DNA of 64,000 nt from NCBI GenBank assembly GCA_029260515.1, contig JAJDDC010000096.1, forward strand, positions 62,001 to 126,000. Reading direction: 5' to 3'. Shown here in pieces: positions 18,043 to 26,375 of this stretch. The position numbers and the translations under genes were made by a program. How positions within the stretch are numbered: the first letter of the stretch is position 1; the number at the start of each line of letters is the position of its first letter. The notes below the pieces were generated by a model. That model saw nothing but the letters and a program-made list of their open reading frames with translations, was not told where the DNA came from and did no database searches. This DNA is from Phycisphaerales bacterium. GTDB taxonomy: Bacteria > Planctomycetota > Phycisphaerae > Phycisphaerales > UBA1924.

Positions 18043-21000
18043 ATGCGTCACAACGCGACGCGCGCAACCCGTTCGATGCTCGCACGGTTCCCCGGGTTCC
18101 GGCGGTCCAAGGCCGCGGAGCTTGCCGAGGCCAGCGGGACCGCGGCGCCCAAGGGCGATCGGCGCGGCTCGGCGCTGATCCTGGTGCTGGGCGCGCTGGC
18201 GCTGATCTCGATATTCGCGGCGGTGTACGTCACCGTCGGGCAGGGCGACCGGCGGACCTCCACCGCACTGGCGACCAACCGGCGCGTGAGCGAGTTCCCG
18301 CTGATCTTCGCCGACCACATCGCGGACGTCATCGGCGCCGACCGCCTCGCGGTCGAGGTGCGCGCCGAGTTCGGGGTCGAGGGCGAGGGCGGGCCCGTGG
18401 GTGGGACGTTCGGCGGCGGTGGTGGCGGGGGCACCAACCAGGGCCTGGCCAAGGCGCAGCTGCGGCTGCGGCGCGAGAACACGGATTTCCCGTACACCGA
18501 CTACAGCGTGCGGAGCGTGCCCGGGCTGATCAACTCGACGACGCCGCCCCGCGAGCTGCTCAAGTTCAACCCGCCCGGCACGCACTACGACCCGGCGACG
18601 AACCTGGGCATCTGGGCGCCCGCGGGCTCGGACGTGGGCCAGCAGCTCGTGGAGCTGGCCAGGGACACGCGGTCGGCGTCCGACCCGTGGCTGGCCTCGA
18701 CCGAGGCGACGTACCTGGGCGGGCCCGCGCTGACGGACCGTCTGTACAGCGGCGCCCGGGCCGCCAATGCCGTCGATCAGGCGCAGCTGTTCTACCTGGA
18801 CCGGCGCGACTGGGCGCACATCACCAACATCTCGCCCGACGGGATGTACGTGAACCTGTACAATTTGCGACCGTGGATAAATTCAGTTAATAATGCACGT
18901 GGTGGTTACGATGCGCGACCCGGATGGGACACATATCCTGATCCGAGCACGAATCAGCCACGTTCTCCGATGTCGGCTGGTCTCTCCTTGATCCAGTTGA
19001 GCGGCGACGCAGACGACCCTCTCAGAGCGATGGACGTCGAGGCCGAGGGCTTCTGGGTCCCCGGTGCCGCGGCCCCGGCGATGTGGAACGCCGGGACGTT
19101 CGGCCCGCCCGAGAACGTGCCCGCGGTGTGGAGCTCCAACCAGCGGTACATGCTGCTGCCCCTCAACCAGCCGTTCATCTTCTACGACCGCTCGGGGGTC
19201 ATCGCGGACTGGTCGAGCCCGGACTACCCGGCGTACCAGTACGCGGATGCGGACGGCGACGGGCTGGCCGACTCACGCTGGTTCGAGATGACCGACTCGT
19301 CGGACTCGGGCTTCAACAACTGGATCTACCGGAACCTGGCGGCGGTGGACGGGTACCGCCTGTTCGCCGCGGCCCGCGTGGTGGACCTGTCGGCGCTGGT
19401 GAACATCAACACCGCGACCGACGGGCTGATCCCGCCGACCGACCAGGCGTGGATCGGTTCGACGCCCGCGGACATCGACATGCGACGCGTCCTGGCGATG
19501 ATCGACACCGCGCGCAACAACGCGGACTGGAAGGTCCCGCTGTCCAAGCGTCTGTCATACACAAGCATCAAGCGCGACGGGCGCCCCGCGTGGGCGGGCG
19601 GCGCCCAGACCGACCTGTACTCGGACTACTCGAACTACCAGATCAACATCAACCCGGGCACGGGCCTGTACACCGACACGACCGGGCTGCTGATCGGGCG
19701 GTACGCGGCCGACGCGCTCACGCTCGCGATCCTCGGCGAGGGGACGCTGAGCGAGCAGACCGCGGGCGGCGGGCGGAACGGCACGCTGCTCGAGGGGTCG
19801 AGCTTCTACGACGTGAACCAGGCGCCCGGCGGCGCCGACGACGCGATGGCCGCCCTCCGGCGCCTGTTCTTCTACCAGCGGATCGGCTCGCAGGACCCGA
19901 CCGACCCGGTCTCGGCGGGCGTCGCGGGCCTGGGCGCGGGGTACTTCGGGATCAGCGATATGGGCGAGTTGCTTGCCTTCTGGGGGATCAACGACGACCA
20001 GGTGTACTCGCGCCTCGAGCAGACGGTCGGCAACCGGTACGACAACGGCGCGGGCACGAACGTGGCCGGGTCCACGCTCCGCCAGAGCCCGATCTACGAC
20101 GGGCGCCCGATCGAGCTGGACCGCCAGCGCCACGACTCGCTGTACAACGACTTCGACCGCAACGCCGCCCCCCAGCCCACGGGCCAGGTTGACCCGGACT
20201 CGATCGCGCTGCTCCAGGCGAGTGTGCGCCGGATGGTCACGACGATCTCGGGCGCGACTGCGCTGCTCTCCAGCCGTCTTGACACGGGCGAGGTGACGTC
20301 GCTGTCGTCGGGCGAGGTCCCCGAGCTGACGCACGAGTTCCTCGACGGGATCGCGGGCGGGGGCACGAGCAACGCCGAGGTCCTCGGGCTGTACCTCGAC
20401 GCCTTGGCGGACGCGGCGCGGGCCAAGGACACCTGGGTGGTCACGGGCGACGAGATCCAGCTCAACGAGTACAGCACGCTGTTTTACGGCGCCGCGGGCC
20501 CGGAGGTCGCGGTGCGGCTGAGCGCCCACCTGGCCGCCAACCTGATCGACATGTACGACGACGACGACGAGCCGACGGCGTTCTCGCTGCTCGTCACCGA
20601 AGACACGGCGCTCAAGGCCGAGTTCGAGCAGCTGATCATGGGCGGCACGGGGAACCCGGCGAGCACCAGCTTCCCCTGGGACCCGGCCAACATCATCAAC
20701 CTCAACGACTTCGAGGGCCAGAAGTACACGGGTCTGGACAATCAGGCGACCAGCGAGGCGTACACGGTCTACGGCGTCGAGGCGTACCCGGTGCTGACCG
20801 AGGTCAGCGCGATGGTCGTGCTGACCGACGCCTCGACCAACGCGGGCGGCGACAACGACGCCAGCGGCGGCGGGGGCCCGTGGGTGCCCATCGGCGGGCC
20901 ACCCCCGCCCGAGATCACCATCGAGGTGGACAACTGGGACGGCGACAGCGACGGCAACTCGTACGGGCCCGACGGCGCATGGGCGGGCAACCCCGATCTG

Positions 21001-23553
21001 GCCTACATCGGCTTCTCCTTCCAGCTCACCAACCCCTTCGACCAGGACATCAGCCTCGGCTCGCCCGACAAGGGGCACGACGTCGCCCTCGACGACGACG
21101 AGTACCTCTACTACCTCGAGTTCAACGGGCGGTACTTCAAGGTTGGGAACTGGGACGAGACCGACTACAACAACATCGTGCTGGGCGCGGGCGAGTCCAA
21201 GACCTTCTACATCATCGCCAACCCGACGCTCCAGGACATCGCCGACAAGTGGACCGACCTGGTCGATGGCTACGTCGCGGGCGCGATGGTGGACGCGGCC
21301 GAGGTCCAGGCATGGCTGGATTCGCAGTACACCAACACGGTCGGCGCGGGCACGGTCCTGCCCGGGCGGGTGCTCAAGTTCAACCCCATGAACGGGCGGG
21401 CCAGCCCGCCCTCGGGCTTCGAGAACATGCTCGTCGCGGGCGGCCAATCGCAAGCGCTGCTCAACCGCCCCGCGACCAACACCACCGTCCGCCTCTGGCG
21501 GCGCATGGACGTTCAGGGCGCCACCGGGTTCAACACCCCCCAGCACGACCTGCTGGTTGATCGCCTGAGCGAGACGGGCACGGGCGGCCTGGTCGGCACG
21601 AGCCAGACGCTCGACCCGGTCCCGTCGCGGATCGACGAGGACGAGGTCAAGGACACCGTCGCGGGCAATGAGTCCACCGCGGGCGGGAACCTCGGGCCCA
21701 ACGACAACTCGGGCTGGACGTTCGCGTTCTACGGCTCGATCCGCAGGGGCGACCACCCGGGGAGTTCGCTGAGCCACAACGGTGTCCTGCCCGGCTGGAT
21801 GATCGACGCGGGCGCCAAGACGACGATCTCTGACACCGTGCCCTTCGCCAACTCGCTGGCGCCCAACGGCACGGAAATGAATCCGCCACGCCTCAAGGAC
21901 GCGCACTTCGCGGGCTTCACACGCCGCTACGCGCACAAACGGTTCTCCGATTTCCTTGATCTCCAGAGCCCGAGCCGCCCGATCGTCGCCACGATCGCGC
22001 ACCACCCGTACCTGAAGTCCAGCATCACCGGCTCCGACGTCGCGGGCCTGTTTACCACCAAGACGGTCTCGCCCCTCGACGACGACACGTACTACGAGCC
22101 GGCGACGACGCCCGGCGCCGTCGCCCTGTACCCCGAGCTGGGGCCGGGCGAGCGTGAGGCGGTCGAGCAGAACGTGAACGTCCAGTACCCGGGCGGCGGC
22201 TCGAGCTTCATGATCGACACCCCGCTGGTCCGGGCCACGGACCTGCTGCTCGTCCCCGCGCTCGGCTGGTTCGAGAAGCCCGACCCGACCAACCCCTTGC
22301 TGTTCGACGACACCCAATGGGTGACGTTCGGCCAGGCGCTGGGGTACGCGATGCACATGACCCCGACGGGCACGGGGGACCCCGTGCTCCGCCACCTCGT
22401 CCGCGAGGTCAACTCCCAGCGCCGCTACGCCCTCGACGGGCTGAACCTGCGGGTGGACGACTTCGTCGCGTTCTACAACAAGAACATGGACCCGGACCGC
22501 TACTACGAGCCCGACGCGGGCGACGCGCGGGTCGGCGTCGGCGTGCCGATGGCGATCGACCTGCTCTCTCGCTTCCGCGGGCTCGGGCCCGCCGACAGCG
22601 CCGAGGCCCTTACGACCAAGGTCCCGGGCCTCCTGAACATCAACACCGTCTCGCCCAACGTCATGCGGGCTGCGCCCCTGCTCACGCCCTCGCTCGAGCT
22701 CGACTCGCAGGGCAAGGCCGAGTGGTGGGGGAGCAACACCGACATGGGCGCCTTCGGCACGGGCCTGCCCGACGCGGTCGCGGACGCGGCCACGTTCACG
22801 GCGCCCGACGTCGCGGCCCAGCTCGTCGCCTACCGCGACCGCCTCGCGGGCGAGTACCGCGTCTGGTCGTACGACTACGACACGATGCCCGGCTCGCTGA
22901 CCCCGGGCGGCGCCGAGCCATTCGGCTACCGACTGCTCAAGAACGACGGAACGGTGCGGAACATCCCGGATGCTGCCACGGTCGTGCTGAACAACTACAG
23001 CGGGGCGCAGAACGATTTCGAGATGGGGCGGACGTTCCTGACCGGTATCGAGGCGATGCGTGAACGCCCGGGCTTTACGAGCACTGGCGAGGCCGCCGCG
23101 GCCGTCATCAGCCCGGCGTACTTCGAGAATGTCCTCGGCGATGCGAGCCTCATGCAGTACGACGCGGTCTCGCAGAACCAACCCAGCTATATCGGTCTCG
23201 ATCAGGACGGCAGCGGCATTCCGGTCAACACGGGCGTCGTTGGCTCGGGCTCGGGCGTGGTCACGCTCGAGACGCAGCTGTACGGCGGCGCGGGCGACGA
23301 CATCCCCAACGACTACGAGGAACGCCTGGCCGTCCTCTCAGGCCTGCTCAATACCACGACCACCCGCTCGGACACGTACGCGGTCTGGTTCGTGGTGCAC
23401 GGCTACCGCGAGGGCGACGTGAAGAACCTCCGCGACGACGACCCGCTGGTGCCCAGCTACGCCCGCCGGTTCATGATGGTGGTGGACCGGTCGAACGTGA
23501 CGGCCCAGGGCCAGAAGCCGCGGGTGCTGCTGTTCCAGGAGGTCCCGTACTAG
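18043..23553 (+). CDS. Giant GspK-like minor pseudopilin (1836 residues)
   Basis: A strong AAGGAGAA precedes the ATG. After a basic leader the protein has RRGSALILVLGALALISI, the GspK-type N-terminal helix, which lacks Glu at +5 as GspK proteins do. Two GspK/helix-hairpin-helix signatures are seen: LVNINTATD near residue 455 and LLNINTVSP near residue 1530. GspK proteins are usually 300-350 residues; this one is over five times longer, with acidic, Thr/Gly-rich beta segments between the two signatures. GspK caps the pseudopilus tip, so this product would present a very large tip domain. A stretch near 18860-19020 uses AT-richer codons than the rest. It ends the pilus locus. Confidence 0.8.
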   Translation: MRHNATRATRSMLARFPGFRRSKAAELAEASGTAAPKGDRRGSALILVLGALALISIFAAVYVTVGQGDRRTSTALATNRRVSEFPLIFADHIADVIGADRLAVEVRAEFGVEGEGGPVGGTFGGGGGGGTNQGLAKAQLRLRRENTDFPYTDYSVRSVPGLINSTTPPRELLKFNPPGTHYDPATNLGIWAPAGSDVGQQLVELARDTRSASDPWLASTEATYLGGPALTDRLYSGARAANAVDQAQLFYLDRRDWAHITNISPDGMYVNLYNLRPWINSVNNARGGYDARPGWDTYPDPSTNQPRSPMSAGLSLIQLSGDADDPLRAMDVEAEGFWVPGAAAPAMWNAGTFGPPENVPAVWSSNQRYMLLPLNQPFIFYDRSGVIADWSSPDYPAYQYADADGDGLADSRWFEMTDSSDSGFNNWIYRNLAAVDGYRLFAAARVVDLSALVNINTATDGLIPPTDQAWIGSTPADIDMRRVLAMIDTARNNADWKVPLSKRLSYTSIKRDGRPAWAGGAQTDLYSDYSNYQININPGTGLYTDTTGLLIGRYAADALTLAILGEGTLSEQTAGGGRNGTLLEGSSFYDVNQAPGGADDAMAALRRLFFYQRIGSQDPTDPVSAGVAGLGAGYFGISDMGELLAFWGINDDQVYSRLEQTVGNRYDNGAGTNVAGSTLRQSPIYDGRPIELDRQRHDSLYNDFDRNAAPQPTGQVDPDSIALLQASVRRMVTTISGATALLSSRLDTGEVTSLSSGEVPELTHEFLDGIAGGGTSNAEVLGLYLDALADAARAKDTWVVTGDEIQLNEYSTLFYGAAGPEVAVRLSAHLAANLIDMYDDDDEPTAFSLLVTEDTALKAEFEQLIMGGTGNPASTSFPWDPANIINLNDFEGQKYTGLDNQATSEAYTVYGVEAYPVLTEVSAMVVLTDASTNAGGDNDASGGGGPWVPIGGPPPPEITIEVDNWDGDSDGNSYGPDGAWAGNPDLAYIGFSFQLTNPFDQDISLGSPDKGHDVALDDDEYLYYLEFNGRYFKVGNWDETDYNNIVLGAGESKTFYIIANPTLQDIADKWTDLVDGYVAGAMVDAAEVQAWLDSQYTNTVGAGTVLPGRVLKFNPMNGRASPPSGFENMLVAGGQSQALLNRPATNTTVRLWRRMDVQGATGFNTPQHDLLVDRLSETGTGGLVGTSQTLDPVPSRIDEDEVKDTVAGNESTAGGNLGPNDNSGWTFAFYGSIRRGDHPGSSLSHNGVLPGWMIDAGAKTTISDTVPFANSLAPNGTEMNPPRLKDAHFAGFTRRYAHKRFSDFLDLQSPSRPIVATIAHHPYLKSSITGSDVAGLFTTKTVSPLDDDTYYEPATTPGAVALYPELGPGEREAVEQNVNVQYPGGGSSFMIDTPLVRATDLLLVPALGWFEKPDPTNPLLFDDTQWVTFGQALGYAMHMTPTGTGDPVLRHLVREVNSQRRYALDGLNLRVDDFVAFYNKNMDPDRYYEPDAGDARVGVGVPMAIDLLSRFRGLGPADSAEALTTKVPGLLNINTVSPNVMRAAPLLTPSLELDSQGKAEWWGSNTDMGAFGTGLPDAVADAATFTAPDVAAQLVAYRDRLAGEYRVWSYDYDTMPGSLTPGGAEPFGYRLLKNDGTVRNIPDAATVVLNNYSGAQNDFEMGRTFLTGIEAMRERPGFTSTGEAAAAVISPAYFENVLGDASLMQYDAVSQNQPSYIGLDQDGSGIPVNTGVVGSGSGVVTLETQLYGGAGDDIPNDYEERLAVLSGLLNTTTTRSDTYAVWFVVHGYREGDVKNLRDDDPLVPSYARRFMMVVDRSNVTAQGQKPRVLLFQEVPY

Positions 23554-23663
23554 GTCTGTGTCGTTGAGTACGGTCCGTTGTCGCCGCCGACGGCCGGCCC
23601 AGGCCGGCCGCGGGGGCGTCGCCGGAGCCGACGACGTCGGGTGGGTAGAGTCTTTGTGCAGGA

Positions 23664-23737
23664 CAGGGCGTAGCTCAGCTTGGTAGAGCGTGTGGTTTGG
23701 GGCCACAAGGTCGCTGGTTCGAATCCAGTCGCCCTGA
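23664..23737 (+). tRNA. tRNA-Pro (anticodon TGG)
   Basis: A complete cloverleaf: acceptor stem CAGGGCG/CGCCCTG with C1-G72 and discriminator A, as typical for tRNA-Pro; D-loop with GCTTGGTA; anticodon loop TTTGGGG (TGG); T-loop TTCGAAT. CCA is not encoded. Confidence 0.95.
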
Positions 23738-23868
23738 TTCGTCAAATGCTTCTGCAATCAGGGGTTAGGCCGTGATAGGCTGGCCCCTCCCCGCCCCGGG
23801 GATGTTCGTTCGTGGGCCCGCTCGCCCGCGATCGGATTGCCTGTGGGTTGAACGGAACGGAGCTTGAG

Positions 23869-26202
23869 ATGCGATTCACCCTGGCCGCCCCTCTGCTTGG
23901 GGCGCTCGTCCTCACCGCCCCTCTGCTCGGAGCCGACCACGACGGGAACGTCGAGTGGGACGGCGTCAGCCACGTTGTCTGGCAGGACCTCCGCCCGCTC
24001 GTGCCGATGCAGGGCGATGCGTTCGGGGTCCGAGTCCAGGCGTACCGCGGCGATCTGACCGGGGTGAGCGCGGTCGCGGACGTCGGGGGCGTCGAGACCG
24101 CGTACCCGGCCAGTGTCGTCGGCCAGCTGGGCCCGTACGACATCTGGCAGGCGGACCTGCCCGCGACGGGCGAGACCGCGATGTCGTACACATTCGTGCT
24201 GACCGATGGACTCGACACGGACTACCTGGGCCCGGACGGGATGTCGAGCGAGCCGCACGCCAGCGGGTACGAGCTCGACTTTGCGACGCTCGGCCATGCG
24301 CCGGTTGGCGCGACGCCCGTCGCCGGCGGGACGGTCTTCAGGGTCTGGGCCCCGACGCGGGCGACCTGCCACGTCCGGGGCGAGTTCAACGGGTGGACAA
24401 CCGCCAACTCGTTGACCAAGGTCGGCGAGCACTTCATCGGGTTCGTCGCGGGCGCGGGCACGGGCCAGATGTACAAGTACTACTTCAACAACTCTGTCTG
24501 GAACACGGACCCGCGGGCCAGCAGCCTCAACCCGACCGACAACCAGAACGCGATCATCACCGACCCCCTGGCGTACGCGTGGGAGCACGACGACTTCATC
24601 GCCGACCCACTCGAGAACCTCGTGCTGTACCAGCTGCACGTGGGCTCGTTCGCGGGGCGAAACGATCCGTTCGGGCCCGCGTCGAACCCCTCGGGGTACC
24701 GCGACGTGGGCGAGCGTGCGTCGCAGCTGGCGGACCTGGGCGTGAACGCCGTCATGGTCAACCCGATCAACGAGTTCCCGGGCGATTTCTCGGGCGGGTA
24801 CAACCCGGTCTCGGCCTACGCCTGGGAGTGGGCACTGGGCACGCCCGACGACCTGAAGTACATGGTGGACCAGCTGCACGCCCACGGCGTCGCGGTCATC
24901 CTCGACGTCGTCTGGAACCACCTCTCGCCCAGCGACAACTTCCTCTGGAACTACGACGGCACGCAGCTGTACTTCGACTCGCCCGCGCAGGACACGCCGT
25001 GGGGCGCCCAGGCGGACTTCGACGCGCAGGGGGTGTTCGATTACTACCTCGACTCGGTCCACCACGTGATGGGCGAGTTCCGGATGGACGGCTACCGCCA
25101 GGATGCGGTCATGGCGATGACCGATTCGGGCTGGACGGGCCAGTGGCCCGCGGGCCAGGCGCTGATGCGGGCGATGAACGACGTGATCGACAACCGCTAC
25201 GCGGACGCCAACGCGATCGCCGAGATCTACATCGACAACCCATGGGTTCACACCGGCATCTACTTCGACACGCAGTACCACAACAGCTTCAAGAACGCGC
25301 TCCGCGACGCGGTCTTCGCGGCGGGCGGCGGCACGCCCAACGTCAGCGCCGTCGCCGCGGCCATCGATGGGACCGGGGGCGTCGTGGGCACGCAGGTGCT
25401 CAACTACTTCGAGCTCCACGACGACGCCTGGCCTCTCAACGGGCACGAGCGGGCGGTCAAGCAGATCGACACCAGCTTCCCGCACGACGACCAGTTTGCC
25501 CGAGGCCGGACGACGCTGGCCAACGGCATCGTCCTGCTCGCCGCGGGCGTCCCCGCCATCCTCCAGGGCAGCGAGTGGCTCGAGGACCAGGGCTGGGAAG
25601 AGAACAAGATCGACTGGTCGCACAAGACCACGTACGCGGGCGTGTTCGATTACTACAAGGCCATCATCGGGCGACGCACATCCGAGCCCGCCCTCGGCGC
25701 GGACGCGGACGTCTGGGTGTACCACGTCAACGAGGGCGCGGACGTGATCGCATTCGAGCGCTGGGTTGACGGGGGCAAGAGCTTCGTCGTCTTGGTGAAC
25801 CTTTCCAACACCAACCGGGATGACTACCGGATCGGCCTGCCGCGGACCGGCACGTGGGGGGTCGCGGTGAGCAACCAGGCGGCCGAGTTCGGCGGCGCGG
25901 GCGACGGCGAGACCGGCACGTTCGAGGCCGAGGCGATTGCTTCAGGACCGCACGCCCAGTCGGCCGCGATCGACATCCCGGCACGGGGCCTGATGCTGCT
26001 TGAGCACGAACCCTCGGGCGCGTCGTGCAACGCCGCGGACATTGCCGAGCCGTTCGGGTCTCTTGACTTCTCCGATGTGCTCGCGTTCCTGGTCGCGTTC
26101 GGCTCGATGTCGCCCGAGGCGGACCTGGCCGATCCGATCGGAGCGTTCGACTTCTCTGACGTGCTCGCGTTCCTCAACGCGTACGGCTCCGGCTGCCCGT
26201 AG
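23869..26202 (+). CDS. Secreted GH13 alpha-amylase-family enzyme with GC-type dockerin
   Basis: The product is 777 residues with a signal peptide (1-21). Two N-terminal beta-sandwich domains follow (about 25-140, and a CBM48-like domain at 145-240 with FRVWAP and GEFNGW). The GH13 barrel has region I DVVWNH (346-351), region II FRMDGYRQD with nucleophile Asp407, region III AEIY with Glu452 and region IV ELHDD. The YQLHVGSF stretch resembles branching enzymes and trehalohydrolases, so the activity could be alpha-glucan hydrolysis or branching. The last 60 residues are a duplicated DFSDV dockerin ending GCP. The ATG at 23869 is chosen because it begins the signal peptide. It probably acts outside the cell on starch- or glycogen-like material. 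Confidence 0.88.
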   Translation: MRFTLAAPLLGALVLTAPLLGADHDGNVEWDGVSHVVWQDLRPLVPMQGDAFGVRVQAYRGDLTGVSAVADVGGVETAYPASVVGQLGPYDIWQADLPATGETAMSYTFVLTDGLDTDYLGPDGMSSEPHASGYELDFATLGHAPVGATPVAGGTVFRVWAPTRATCHVRGEFNGWTTANSLTKVGEHFIGFVAGAGTGQMYKYYFNNSVWNTDPRASSLNPTDNQNAIITDPLAYAWEHDDFIADPLENLVLYQLHVGSFAGRNDPFGPASNPSGYRDVGERASQLADLGVNAVMVNPINEFPGDFSGGYNPVSAYAWEWALGTPDDLKYMVDQLHAHGVAVILDVVWNHLSPSDNFLWNYDGTQLYFDSPAQDTPWGAQADFDAQGVFDYYLDSVHHVMGEFRMDGYRQDAVMAMTDSGWTGQWPAGQALMRAMNDVIDNRYADANAIAEIYIDNPWVHTGIYFDTQYHNSFKNALRDAVFAAGGGTPNVSAVAAAIDGTGGVVGTQVLNYFELHDDAWPLNGHERAVKQIDTSFPHDDQFARGRTTLANGIVLLAAGVPAILQGSEWLEDQGWEENKIDWSHKTTYAGVFDYYKAIIGRRTSEPALGADADVWVYHVNEGADVIAFERWVDGGKSFVVLVNLSNTNRDDYRIGLPRTGTWGVAVSNQAAEFGGAGDGETGTFEAEAIASGPHAQSAAIDIPARGLMLLEHEPSGASCNAADIAEPFGSLDFSDVLAFLVAFGSMSPEADLADPIGAFDFSDVLAFLNAYGSGCP

Positions 26203-26375
26203 CCCACATGGGTCAGGGGGGGCGGGGCGCGAGCACCCGCCCTGCGGGGGCGTGAGTCAGATCTCATTTTGCCTGCAATCATCGGGCATCGACGCCGGTA
26301 TAGAGTTGTCCGTACGCCCGCGACGCCACCGGCTCGCGGGAACCCACGAGTTCACCCCCGGGAGGAACCCCCGAG

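Noticed and set aside
19555-23181. 1208-codon antisense frame inside the giant GspK-like gene
   Set aside because: It mirrors the G/C-ending codons of the true gene and its translation is Arg/Val/Asp-rich with no domain.
23591-23610. CGGCCGGCC-CA-GGCCGGCCG inverted repeat after the giant gene
   Set aside because: The loop is only two bases and no T-run follows, so I do not call a terminator.
26214-26242. GGGCGGG/CCCGCCC hairpin after the GH13 gene
   Set aside because: The stem fits but the downstream sequence is G-rich, not T-rich; it may be chance in GC-rich DNA.
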